Positions 1 to 5,807 are shown, counted from the first letter of the stretch. The stretch: DNA of 19,564 nucleotides from Beijerinckiaceae bacterium (GCA_947455285.1 CANGOK010000023.1:1-19564), one strand, 5' to 3'. Notes: a model not told the origin generated them from the letters alone. A program made the numbers and translations.

Positions 1-37
1 GCCAGCCCATGTGCAAGCGGCTAGCTGAACATTCTCA

Positions 38-418
38 TCAGGCCGCCAAAAGCCGCTGCACTTCGCTGACTAGATCGCGCAGATGGAAGGGTTTCGATAG
101 GATTTTTGCATCCTTCGGGGCGTTATTGTCGGGGTTCAGGGCGACGGCGGCGAAGCCCGTGATGAACATGACCTTGATGTCGGGATCGAGTTCGGTCGCC
201 CGGCGCGCCAATTCGATTCCATCCATTTCCGGCATCACAATGTCGGTCAGTAGCAGTTCGAAGGGCTCTTCGCGCAGGCGATTATAGGCCGACAGGCCAT
301 TATCGAACGAGGCGACGTCAAAGCCCGCGTTCTGCAAAGCCCGCACAAGGAAGCGACGCATATCGTTATCGTCTTCCGCAAGCAGGATTTTCGTCGTTGC
401 GGCGGCGGTCTCGTTCAT
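38..418 (-). CDS. cpdR: CpdR-like single-domain response regulator
   Basis: This is a 126-residue receiver domain with no output domain. The acidic pocket is at E15-D16-D17, the phospho-acceptor aspartate is D59 in the context LLTDIVMPEMDG, and the conserved lysine lies in the LSKPFHL stretch near the C-terminus. The near-invariant GFAAVALNP segment and the overall length match alphaproteobacterial CpdR. In Caulobacter and rhizobia, unphosphorylated CpdR primes ClpXP to degrade CtrA-pathway and other cell-cycle proteins, and the CckA-ChpT relay phosphorylates it. The protein ends in LLAA, a tail of the kind ClpX often recognises; a role in its own turnover is inference. A GAGGG ribosome-binding site sits four bases before the ATG. 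The gene is divergent from the N-formylglutamate amidohydrolase gene across about 200 bp. Identification is strong; a different single-domain regulator is unlikely. Confidence 0.93.
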   Translation of the reverse strand: MNETAAATTKILLAEDDNDMRRFLVRALQNAGFDVASFDNGLSAYNRLREEPFELLLTDIVMPEMDGIELARRATELDPDIKVMFITGFAAVALNPDNNAPKDAKILSKPFHLRDLVSEVQRLLAA

Positions 419-615
419 ATCACCCTCGAATGTTACGCGATCCCCATAGGACGCTCGGCGAGTAAACGATTGGTGAAGATGGGCGTGAATATGACCGCAG
501 CGTTAATCCTTCCTTTCAGGCCTGAAATCCCTCGGTTTCGTGGCTTGGCGTCCTGCGGGATGGACAGCGCCTGATCGGCGATGCAAACTGCTTTTGCCGA
601 TCCGCGCGGGCGTCA

Positions 616-1557
616 ATGGACCACTTCAAAGAGCACTCCGACCCTCAAAACACCGCCTCTCAGGTCGCGCCCTGCGATCCCGAACTTGCGGTCGCTTTCG
701 ATGTGCTGAGGCCCCGCGCCCCGATCGGCCCCGTCGTGTTCTCGTCGCCACACTCGGGCGATGTCTATCCGGCCGCCTTTCTGGCCGCCGCGCAGCTCGA
801 TCCGCTGACCCTTCGCCGTTCCGAGGACGCCTTTGTCCATGAGCTTTTCGGCGCGGCGCCGGATTTTGGCGCGGTTCTCATGAGCGCTCGATTTCCCCGC
901 GCTTATCTTGATGTGAACCGCGAGCCCTACGAACTCGACCCGCGGATGTTCGAGGGGCGCCTGCCCGATTTCGTCAACACGCGCTCATTGCGGGTCGCTG
1001 GGGGGCTTGGCACCATCGCGCGGGTTGTGGGGGAGGCGAAGGAGATCTACGCCCGGCGCCTCACCGTCGAGGAAGGGCTCAAGCGCATCGAAAGCCTCTA
1101 TAAGCCCTGGCACGCCGCCCTTCGGAGCCTGTTGCAGGAGGCCCGGCGCCGTAATGGCGCGGCTGTGCTGGTCGATTGCCATTCCATGCCCTCCACCGCC
1201 GGACGCCTGGAGCGGATCAAAGCGGATTTCGTGCTTGGCGATCGTCACGGGACGAGCTGCGACCCCGCGCTCATGGATGCTGCGGAAAGCCGCCTGCGGG
1301 CGCTTGGCTATGCGGTGGTGCGCAACAAGCCCTATGCGGGGGGCTTCATCACCGAACATTACGGCGCTCCCTCCAGTGGCTGGCATGCGCTCCAGATCGA
1401 GATCAACAGGGGGCTTTATCTGGATGAAGCCAAGCTTGAGCGCTCGCCGGGCTTCGACGAGCTGCAAAAAGACCTGCGCGAGGTCATGCGGACCTTGATC
1501 GAGGTAGCGGAGGAAATGGCGTGTAGCGCTGCGGCGCGAAATCTCGCGGCGGAATGA
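616..1557 (+). CDS. N-formylglutamate amidohydrolase family protein
   Basis: This 313-residue protein belongs to the FGase (HutG-type N-formylglutamate deformylase) family, metal-dependent hydrolases that convert N-formyl-L-glutamate to glutamate plus formate at the end of one histidine-degradation route. Visible family motifs, in order, are SSPHSG near residue 44, AYLDVNREPYELD near residue 100, VDCHSMPS near residue 188 and LQIEINRGLYLDE near residue 258. The His and acidic residues in these motifs are the probable metal ligands. No other hut gene is present, so the real substrate could be another N-formyl amino acid. The chosen ATG has only a weak purine-rich stretch before it, so the start is moderately certain. 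The gene is followed by the two minus-strand sRNAs, whose terminators point towards its 3' end. Confidence 0.88.
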   Translation: MDHFKEHSDPQNTASQVAPCDPELAVAFDVLRPRAPIGPVVFSSPHSGDVYPAAFLAAAQLDPLTLRRSEDAFVHELFGAAPDFGAVLMSARFPRAYLDVNREPYELDPRMFEGRLPDFVNTRSLRVAGGLGTIARVVGEAKEIYARRLTVEEGLKRIESLYKPWHAALRSLLQEARRRNGAAVLVDCHSMPSTAGRLERIKADFVLGDRHGTSCDPALMDAAESRLRALGYAVVRNKPYAGGFITEHYGAPSSGWHALQIEINRGLYLDEAKLERSPGFDELQKDLREVMRTLIEVAEEMACSAAARNLAAE

Positions 1558-1569
1558 AATAGAGCCCTG

Positions 1570-1638
1570 AAAAAGAAAGGAGGCCGCTCGTTTGCACAAG
1601 CGGCCCCAAGTCAAGGGAGGAAACGCCCAAGAAGGGCA
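1570..1638 (-). repeat. 69-bp direct repeat, unit 1 (3' half of sRNA A)
   Basis: This 69-bp stretch is identical, base for base, to 1776-1844. It comprises the conserved 3' half of the sRNA: the small GCCC/GGGC hairpin, the TTTCCTCCC stretch, the terminator stem and the T-rich tail. Sequence outside the unit is unrelated between copies, so this looks like sRNA gene duplication under selection rather than a recent whole-locus duplication. Confidence 0.95.
1582..1605 (-). terminator. Intrinsic terminator of sRNA copy A
   Basis: A perfect 7-bp stem, GGCCGCT/AGCGGCC, with a 10-nt loop is followed on the minus strand by TCCTTTCTTTTT (1581-1570). This makes a standard factor-independent terminator read leftwards. 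On the plus strand the stem is not followed by a T run, so it should not stop the amidohydrolase transcript. Confidence 0.7.
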
Positions 1639-1668
1639 TTCGTTCAGCGCAAGGCGCCGAACAACGGA

Positions 1669-1697
1669 CATATGGACTGAGGTCGACGAGTTCGCAA
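1669..1697 (-). promoter_or_regulatory. Promoter of sRNA copy A
   Basis: On the minus strand a -35 box TTGCGA (1697-1692) and a -10 box CATATG (1674-1669) are separated by 17 bp. The expected transcription start, 6 to 8 bases further, falls at about 1661-1663, exactly at the base of the 5' hairpin of the sRNA. That agreement is the main support. Confidence 0.55.
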
Positions 1698-1775
1698 GGG
1701 GGCCGCAGGCAATATCGCGCACTGTGGCAAATTTATCATTATAGCCAAGGCTTAGCTGACAAATGCCATGGCCCC

Positions 1776-1844
1776 AAAAAGAAAGGAGGCCGCTCGTTTG
1801 CACAAGCGGCCCCAAGTCAAGGGAGGAAACGCCCAAGAAGGGCA
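1776..1844 (-). repeat. 69-bp direct repeat, unit 2 (3' half of sRNA B)
   Basis: This copy is identical to 1570-1638 and lies 206 bp from it in the same orientation. It is the conserved 3' module of the second sRNA. Confidence 0.95.
1788..1811 (-). terminator. Intrinsic terminator of sRNA copy B
   Basis: The same 7-bp stem and 10-nt loop as in copy A, followed on the minus strand by the T-rich tail 1787-1776. It would also separate sRNA B transcription from the promoter of sRNA A lying just downstream. Confidence 0.7.
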
Positions 1845-1873
1845 ACAGCAACAACGTTGCTGCATAGCAGTAC

Positions 1874-1902
1874 GAATAATGCCGCAGCGCACAAAAGGCA
1901 AG
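1874..1902 (-). promoter_or_regulatory. Promoter of sRNA copy B
   Basis: A minus-strand -35 box CTTGCC (1902-1897) and a weaker -10 box TTATTC (1879-1874) are 17 bp apart. The predicted start near 1867 is a few bases before the 5' hairpin of copy B. Both sRNA promoters contain CTTGC at the -35 position. The -10 is poor, so confidence is modest. Confidence 0.4.
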
Positions 1903-2041
1903 CCGCTTCTTCTAGGTGTGACGGAATGTCGCACTTGCCGGTTATCTCGCCATCATCGCAAGGCGCGCCCCCTCGCGCCGTGTCTGCGCCTCATGTAATC
2001 TTGGCGCGTCGCGCCAGATGGCGAGCAGGAGAGTTCCCGGA

Positions 2042-2842
2042 ATGAAGCCCGTCGATTTCGCGCAGTTTCTGGAGGAGCTCGCCACCGTTTCAGGCGAAGC
2101 GATCCTGCCCTTTTTCCGCACTGCGCTTGGCGCCGACGACAAATCGCTGGGTGGCGTCTTCGATCCGGTGACCGAGGCCGACCGTGCGGCGGAAGCCGCC
2201 ATGCGGCGCATGATCAACGCTTCCTTTCCCGACCATGGCATCATCGGCGAAGAATTTGGCGACCAACGCAAGGACGCCGAATGGGTCTGGGTGCTCGACC
2301 CCATCGACGGCACGAAGAGCTTTATTTCGGGCATGCCGGTCTGGGGCACGCTGATCGGCCTCCAGCACAATGGCCGCCCCTGCTACGGCGTAATGAACCA
2401 GCCCTTCACTCGCGAACGTTTCAGCGGCGACGGCGCAAGCGCCACATGGCGTGGCGTCGGACTGAAGGACAAACTCACTGAGCGCCGCCTGCATGTGCGC
2501 CACTGCGCCGATCTTGCAGAGGCGACCCTCATGACCACCCACCCGGCCCTGCTGGCGCCTGGCACGCTTGAGCCCTTCCAGAGGGTCGAGGAAAAGGTCC
2601 GCCTGTCGCGCTATGGCGGCGATTGCTACGCCTATTGCATGCTGGCCGCCGGCCATGTGGATCTCGTGATCGAAAGCGGTTTGAAGCCCTTCGACATCGT
2701 GGCGCTCGTGCCGATCGTGGAAGGTGCAGGCGGCGTCATCACAAGCTGGGATGGCGGCAGCCCGGCTCAGGGCGGCTCAATCATCGCGGCAGGCGACAAG
2801 CGCGTGCATGCTCAGGCGATGGAGCTGCTGGCGAAGCGCTGA
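2042..2842 (+). CDS. hisN: Histidinol-phosphatase, inositol monophosphatase family
   Basis: This 266-residue enzyme of the inositol monophosphatase fold most likely removes phosphate from histidinol phosphate in histidine synthesis, as the HisN-type enzymes of alphaproteobacteria do. Metal-binding residues are visible as E70-E71 (GEEFG), D86 and D89 in DPIDGTKSF, and D218 in LKPFDIVALVP. The run GGDCYAYCMLAAGHVDLVIE is typical of HisN rather than of the CysQ or SuhB branches. A longer frame begins at 2018, but the ATG at 2042 is preceded by AGGAG about ten bases upstream and is preferred. The 3' end overlaps the convergent hydrolase gene by 31 bp. It could instead act on inositol phosphate; the HisN reading is favoured. 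Confidence 0.88.
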   Translation: MKPVDFAQFLEELATVSGEAILPFFRTALGADDKSLGGVFDPVTEADRAAEAAMRRMINASFPDHGIIGEEFGDQRKDAEWVWVLDPIDGTKSFISGMPVWGTLIGLQHNGRPCYGVMNQPFTRERFSGDGASATWRGVGLKDKLTERRLHVRHCADLAEATLMTTHPALLAPGTLEPFQRVEEKVRLSRYGGDCYAYCMLAAGHVDLVIESGLKPFDIVALVPIVEGAGGVITSWDGGSPAQGGSIIAAGDKRVHAQAMELLAKR

Positions 2843-3786
2843 GCGGGCGCAGTAGAGCCGGGAATAAACGCGTCGAAAGCGGCCCAGAATTGGCTGCGGG
2901 TCGAATCTCGCTCCATCAGGATCTCATGGCGGGAGCCGGGGATTGCAATCACAGCGCCAGCTTTCAGCCGATGGGCGAAACGCTCGACCGCCCGGCTGTC
3001 GACGATGCGGTCATCACCCGCAGCGAAAACCAGCATCGGGGTGAGCACTCGGCGCGGATATTCCCCATCGGCGAATTCACCCATCAGTCGAAAGGCCGCA
3101 TTGATCCAGCTGATGGTGGGGTCCCCGATGCATAGCTCAGGCGCGAGGGTCCATAGATTGGCGAAGCGCTGGTGCCGCATGGGATCAGAGGTCAGCACAT
3201 TGCCGTCAAAGGCGCGCGATACGGTCGCCCGGCCATTGCCGCCGGGAATGAAGGCGCCGCCCAGCCCCACCGTATCCAACGTCTCGGCGAGCGCCCGCGC
3301 GAGACCAGGAAAACGCAACCGATAGAGATCAATCATGGGCGCGGTGGTGACGATCCGCTCGAAGGGCGAACGGCCGGCGCGTGATTGGGAGATCAGGATG
3401 GCGCCGCCCATGGAATGGGCAAGGGCGAACCATGGCCGCGGGCAAAAGGGCTCCAGCACCTGCGCGACGAGGGCGTCGAGATCGCGTTCGTAGAAGGCGA
3501 AATCGTCGATATGGCCTTTGAAGCGGTTGGTGAGTTCGCGCGCCGACAGGCCCTGCCCCCGCCAGTCGAAGGCCACCACCGTCAACCCACGCGCCAGCAA
3601 CTCCCCAACCGTCTCGAAATATTTCTCGATGAACTCGGCCCGGCCGGGACAGATCAGCACAGTGCCTGCACAATTCCCCTGCGGACGCCAACGGGCGACG
3701 CGCAGCGACAGGCCGTCAGCCGTGCGAATCGTGGCCGCAACGGCGCCTTCGGGCGCGGGGTTGTCCCGGGTGAGGATCAGCTTCAT
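2812..3786 (-). CDS. Alpha/beta hydrolase, lysophospholipase-like (serine aminopeptidase S33 type)
   Basis: This 324-residue alpha/beta hydrolase resembles PldB/monoglyceride-lipase-type lysophospholipases. The oxyanion-side motif VAFDWRGQGLS is near residue 75. The nucleophile elbow AHSMGG places the serine at S125, the acid is D258 or D259 in AAGDDRIVD, and the base is H287 in GSRHEILME. The catalytic triad is therefore intact. There is no signal peptide, so it acts in the cytosol or on the inner membrane face. A GGGGAGGAG ribosome-binding site lies about 11 bases before the ATG. Its last 31 bp overlap the 3' end of hisN on the other strand. The natural substrate (lysophospholipid, monoacylglycerol or another ester) cannot be told from sequence. 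Confidence 0.85.
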   Translation of the reverse strand: MKLILTRDNPAPEGAVAATIRTADGLSLRVARWRPQGNCAGTVLICPGRAEFIEKYFETVGELLARGLTVVAFDWRGQGLSARELTNRFKGHIDDFAFYERDLDALVAQVLEPFCPRPWFALAHSMGGAILISQSRAGRSPFERIVTTAPMIDLYRLRFPGLARALAETLDTVGLGGAFIPGGNGRATVSRAFDGNVLTSDPMRHQRFANLWTLAPELCIGDPTISWINAAFRLMGEFADGEYPRRVLTPMLVFAAGDDRIVDSRAVERFAHRLKAGAVIAIPGSRHEILMERDSTRSQFWAAFDAFIPGSTAPAQRFASSSIA

Positions 3787-3919
3787 CGAATTTCGAACTC
3801 CTCCCCACTCTTATAGCGCCGCTTCGCCGCGCGAAAAGCGGAGCCATTCGCCTCTTGCAATCGGGCGCGCCCATTCCCAAGTTTTTTCTGCGCGGGCCGC
3901 TCTCGGACGCGCTTACTGG

Positions 3920-3965
3920 CGCCCGGCAAGGGGCCGGGCGTCCATGTCGCTCAAATGAGGATATG
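3920..3965 (+). promoter_or_regulatory. ROSE-type RNA thermometer in the hsp20 leader
   Basis: The leader folds into two hairpins. The first is a stable 8-bp stem CGCCCGGC/GCCGGGCG with a 5-nt loop (3920-3940). The second (3943-3965) pairs CATGTC-g-CTC with GAG-GATATG around an AAAT loop. In it the segment TCGCT sits opposite the Shine-Dalgarno AGGA (3958-3961), with G3949 unpaired. A U-Y-G-C-U box facing AGGA with a bulged G is the hallmark of ROSE elements, which hide the ribosome-binding site at normal temperature and melt on heat shock. They are typical of rhizobial small heat-shock genes. The Shine-Dalgarno lies 8 bases before the ATG. Confidence 0.75.
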
Positions 3966-3969
3966 AACC

Positions 3970-4431
3970 ATGCGCCATTTTGATCTTTCGCCGCTCTACC
4001 GTTCCACGGTCGGATTCGACCGCATGCTTGCCCTGCTCGATCAGGCGACCGGGACGGATAGCGCAGCCACCTATCCCCCCTACAATATCGAGCGCACCGG
4101 CGAGACAGCCTATCGCATCACGGTCGCCGTCGCGGGCTTCAGCGAGGAAGACCTCTCGATCGAGGTCAAGGAAAACACGCTGGTGATCCGCGGCGCCAAG
4201 GAAAACAAGGTAGAGGCCGAGCCGCGCACCGAAATGCTCCATCAGGGCATAGCCGCCCGCGCTTTCGAGCGCCGGTTCCAGATGGCCGAGCATGTGGAAG
4301 TGACGGGCGCCAACCTGCGCAACGGCCTCCTGCATGTTGAGCTGGTGCGCAAGATTCCCGAGGCTCAAAAACCGCGCCGCATCGAAATCAACGGCGCCAA
4401 GGTGGTGGAGGCCGCCCGTCAGGCGGCGTGA
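3970..4431 (+). CDS. Small heat-shock protein, Hsp20/IbpA class
   Basis: This 153-residue ATP-independent holdase chaperone keeps unfolding proteins soluble during heat stress and hands them to DnaK/ClpB. The alpha-crystallin domain spans roughly residues 35-130, starting at PPYNIERTGE and containing ITVAVAGFSEEDLSIEV and the NGLLHVEL segment. The C-terminal I-x-I anchor is I138-E-I140 (RRIEI), which mediates oligomer assembly. The first residues MRHFDLSPLYRSTVGFDR match the N-terminal arm of class A IbpA-like proteins of rhizobia. The start is set by AGGA 8 bases upstream, itself sequestered in a ROSE-type thermometer. The gene is divergent from the alpha/beta hydrolase gene and is followed at once by a promoter for the next transcript. 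Confidence 0.93.
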   Translation: MRHFDLSPLYRSTVGFDRMLALLDQATGTDSAATYPPYNIERTGETAYRITVAVAGFSEEDLSIEVKENTLVIRGAKENKVEAEPRTEMLHQGIAARAFERRFQMAEHVEVTGANLRNGLLHVELVRKIPEAQKPRRIEINGAKVVEAARQAA

Positions 4432-4440
4432 GCCAGCCAT

Positions 4441-4469
4441 CTTGACGCCAAAGATGCGAATGTTAAATT
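4441..4469 (+). promoter_or_regulatory. Strong-looking housekeeping promoter after hsp20
   Basis: CTTGAC (4441-4446) and TAAATT (4464-4469) are separated by exactly 17 bp, very close to the alphaproteobacterial housekeeping consensus. The -35 box begins ten bases after the hsp20 stop codon. Transcription should begin near 4476, which would put the furthest possible GTG start of the next reading frame (4474) outside its own mRNA. Confidence 0.55.
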
Positions 4470-4475
4470 AAATGT

Positions 4476-4620
4476 GTCAGCAACTGATCGACTTGAGCGA
4501 AAGCTGAGCGTGCTGACCCACTGGCGCAAGCCAGTCACTAGCTTAAGGCGGTGGGCCGAAAGGCTTGGTTTGTCGAGAACTTCCGGGGCGGCCTCACAAG
4601 GGTCGCCCCAACTATTTTTG
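4476..4620 (+). ncRNA. Candidate structured RNA or structured leader, unknown family
   Basis: Between the 4441-4469 promoter and a terminator-like element lie about 140 bp rich in foldable elements. There is a 6-bp stem ACTGGC/GCCAGT closed by a GCAA tetraloop (4520-4535), enclosed by AAGCT/AGCTT (4501-4505 with 4540-4544). A GGCC/GGCT stem is closed by a GAAA tetraloop (4554-4565), and a 9-bp stem lies at 4585-4609. CCCAC (4516-4520) could alternatively pair with GTGGG (4551-4555). Two GNRA tetraloops in so short a stretch are more than expected from chance coding sequence. It could be an independent sRNA, an attenuator-like leader of the following gene, or remnant sequence. I do not recognise the family. 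Confidence 0.35.
4585..4619 (+). terminator. Terminator-like hairpin before the YSNHCYT gene
   Basis: A 9-bp stem (4585-4593 with 4601-4609, one G-T pair) and a 7-nt loop are followed after five bases by TTTTT (4615-4619). The gap between stem and T run makes it a weak or leaky terminator. It lies within the open frame of the next gene, which supports a true protein start downstream of it. Confidence 0.4.
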
Positions 4621-4629
4621 AGCTTTATT

Positions 4630-5145
4630 TTGCGCCACCAACCGTTTGTCATTCATCACGAAAGCCATTTCGATCTCCGTCATCTGACCGATGCGTGGCA
4701 TTCGTTCTCGTGGCGGCTAAAAACTCAAGAGGTCGTTCAGTTCACGTTGGAAGTTCGCTACAGCAATCACTGCTATACCGATGCCAAACTTCCTAATGAT
4801 CCGGGATGCGCGATCATCCTCGACAAAAGCATAAAGCGCATTTTTTGCCCAAGCCGACATGCAAGGTCGCTGTCTTTGCCCTCGTTATTTTCCAACCTTG
4901 CAGCCCGACCAACGACAAGCGTCGGCATCCTCCGGCGGAACTACAGTGTCTTCGAGGTTCAGCAGGATGGATTGCTCTACTATGCCTTTTTCAAGCTCCG
5001 GGGCCTACGAGCGAGCAATTCGGATAATGCGCATCTCAACCTGTTCGTTGAGAGCGCCTATGAAAGACCTGACAAGGTTATTTCCCGAAGGAAAGTCCCG
5101 TTCGGCATGTTGGCCGAAGCGGTCGTGACCAACGCGAAACTCTGA
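4630..5145 (+). CDS. Uncharacterised protein with YSNHCYT signature, start uncertain
   Basis: The frame is open from a GTG at 4474, but residues encoded before about 4618 overlap the promoter-proximal structured stretch and look unlike protein. Related proteins, as I recall them, begin just before a phrase like PFVIHHESHFDLRHL, so I place the start at the TTG at 4630 (TTG at 4618 is the alternative). Neither has a clear ribosome-binding site. The product of about 171 residues is basic and soluble, with VRYSNHCYT, RIFCPSRHARSLSLPSL, a Y-x-x-FFKLR strand and LFVESAYERPDK. These match a widespread family of unknown function. GC is visibly lower and codon use more A/T-rich than in neighbours, suggesting horizontal acquisition. 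Missing good start signals may mean a decayed 5' end. Confidence 0.55.
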   Translation: MRHQPFVIHHESHFDLRHLTDAWHSFSWRLKTQEVVQFTLEVRYSNHCYTDAKLPNDPGCAIILDKSIKRIFCPSRHARSLSLPSLFSNLAARPTTSVGILRRNYSVFEVQQDGLLYYAFFKLRGLRASNSDNAHLNLFVESAYERPDKVISRRKVPFGMLAEAVVTNAKL

Positions 5146-5162
5146 CAGGAAAGGATATCCCC

Positions 5163-5735
5163 TCAGTCCAGCGGATTGATCGGCACGCCATTGGCGTAAC
5201 CGGGCCCAACTGTGGGCGCGGGCGGCGCTGCGGCTGTGACCGGGGTGGGCGCCTCGGGCGCGGCCTGCTCAGGCGCAGGGGCAAGAACGGGCGCAGGCGC
5301 GACGGTCGCCTTTGAGGGCGCAGGCTTGCGAGGGGTGGGAGAGCGCGACTTTGGAGCGGCGGGCGCGCCTTCTGCAGGCGCAAGCGCTGGCTGATGAGCA
5401 AGCGCCGGGGCGTCGGAGACGCCGCCGCGCGGGTTCGCCATGGCGTAGCGCTGAAGGATCGTCCCATTCGCAACGTCCACCACCAGCCGCAGGGGCCGCC
5501 CGCCCTGTTCATTGACGTCAACCACGAAGACGCCGCCCTTGCGTCGGATCTGGCGCACCTTGTAACCGGCGCGATTGAGGCCCCGGACCACCGTGTCAGG
5601 CATCATTTCGGGGGGCGGCGCGACACGGCTGTAGCCCCAGTTTCCCCAGAACTGCGCCTGAGCGGGGACGGCGCCGGCGATCGAGGCCAGGCCCAGAGCG
5701 GCCGCAAGTGCGCCGAGGTAGCGTAGCCTGAGCAT
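5163..5735 (-). CDS. Secreted PepSY-like protein with Pro/Ala-rich tail
   Basis: This 190-residue exported protein is of unknown function. Residues 1 to about 27 form a signal peptide (basic LRLRYLG, hydrophobic AALGLASIAGAV, then AQAQ cleavage region). A compact segment of about residues 45-100, with DTVVRGLNRAGYKVRQI, a beta strand GGVFVVDVN and LRLVVDVANGTIL, has the helix-strand-strand pattern of PepSY-like domains common in rhizobial periplasmic proteins. The remainder is low-complexity Pro/Ala-rich sequence with Lys/Arg/Ser patches, ending PINPLD, probably a disordered cell-wall or periplasm-spanning linker. The frame could begin at 5774, but the ATG at 5735 has GGAG six bases upstream and begins the signal peptide properly. 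It lies close downstream of the threonine aldolase on the opposite side of a 72-bp gap, same strand. Confidence 0.75.
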   Translation of the reverse strand: MLRLRYLGALAAALGLASIAGAVPAQAQFWGNWGYSRVAPPPEMMPDTVVRGLNRAGYKVRQIRRKGGVFVVDVNEQGGRPLRLVVDVANGTILQRYAMANPRGGVSDAPALAHQPALAPAEGAPAAPKSRSPTPRKPAPSKATVAPAPVLAPAPEQAAPEAPTPVTAAAPPAPTVGPGYANGVPINPLD

Positions 5736-5807
5736 TTCATTCTCCATTGCGGTTCGATGAATAATAATCATCAATGCAACGTAATTCCTAATAAATCGAG
5801 GCGCAGA

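Larger units (their letters stand above)
1570..1663 (-). ncRNA. suhB/mmgR (alpha-r8) type small RNA, copy A
   Basis: This is a predicted trans-acting sRNA of about 94 nt read leftwards. From 5' to 3' it has: a hairpin at 1662-1642 (9-bp stem with one G-U pair, 3-nt loop) starting at the predicted first nucleotide; a small hairpin at 1637-1625 (GCCC/GGGC); a single-stranded stretch at 1624-1606 containing TTTCCTCCC; and a terminator hairpin at 1605-1582 (GGCCGCT/AGCGGCC) followed by a pyrimidine tail ending in five Ts at 1570. The layout, the anti-Shine-Dalgarno decamer and the site between an N-formylglutamate amidohydrolase and a suhB-like phosphatase gene agree with the alphaproteobacterial suhB/mmgR RNA, which in Sinorhizobium limits polyhydroxybutyrate storage. 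Family assignment is from memory of motif and context and was not searched. Confidence 0.72.
1776..1867 (-). ncRNA. suhB/mmgR (alpha-r8) type small RNA, copy B
   Basis: This is the second sRNA of the tandem pair, about 92 nt and read leftwards. Its 3' 69 nt (1844-1776) are identical to copy A, with the small hairpin at 1843-1831, the TTTCCTCCC stretch and the terminator at 1811-1788 with its T-rich tail. Its 5' part differs in sequence from copy A but again forms a hairpin: CAGCAAC/GTTGCTG with a 3-nt loop at 1862-1846. Keeping the same fold and length with a different sequence suggests that the 5' stem protects or presents the RNA while the shared anti-Shine-Dalgarno region does the targeting; that is inference. 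Confidence 0.7.

Noticed and set aside
1570..1844. Possible CRISPR or mobile-element signature from the direct repeats
   Set aside because: There are only two 69-bp units with a 137-bp gap, no further copies, no transposase and no target-site duplication; the sRNA explanation accounts for every part of the unit.
985..1854. 289-codon minus-strand frame containing a near-duplicated peptide
   Set aside because: The duplication arises because it reads through the two 69-bp sRNA repeats in different frames, and the rest is antisense to the amidohydrolase gene.
1934..1979. CTTGCC and a short GC-rich inverted repeat before hisN
   Set aside because: No acceptable -10 box follows at 16-18 bp, and GC-rich palindromes of six bases are common in this genome.
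3854..3883. Heat-shock sigma promoter upstream of hsp20 (CTTGCAA, 15 bp, CCCAAGTT)
   Set aside because: The -10 part is too far from the usual CCCCAT form; position is plausible but the match is too weak to list as a feature.
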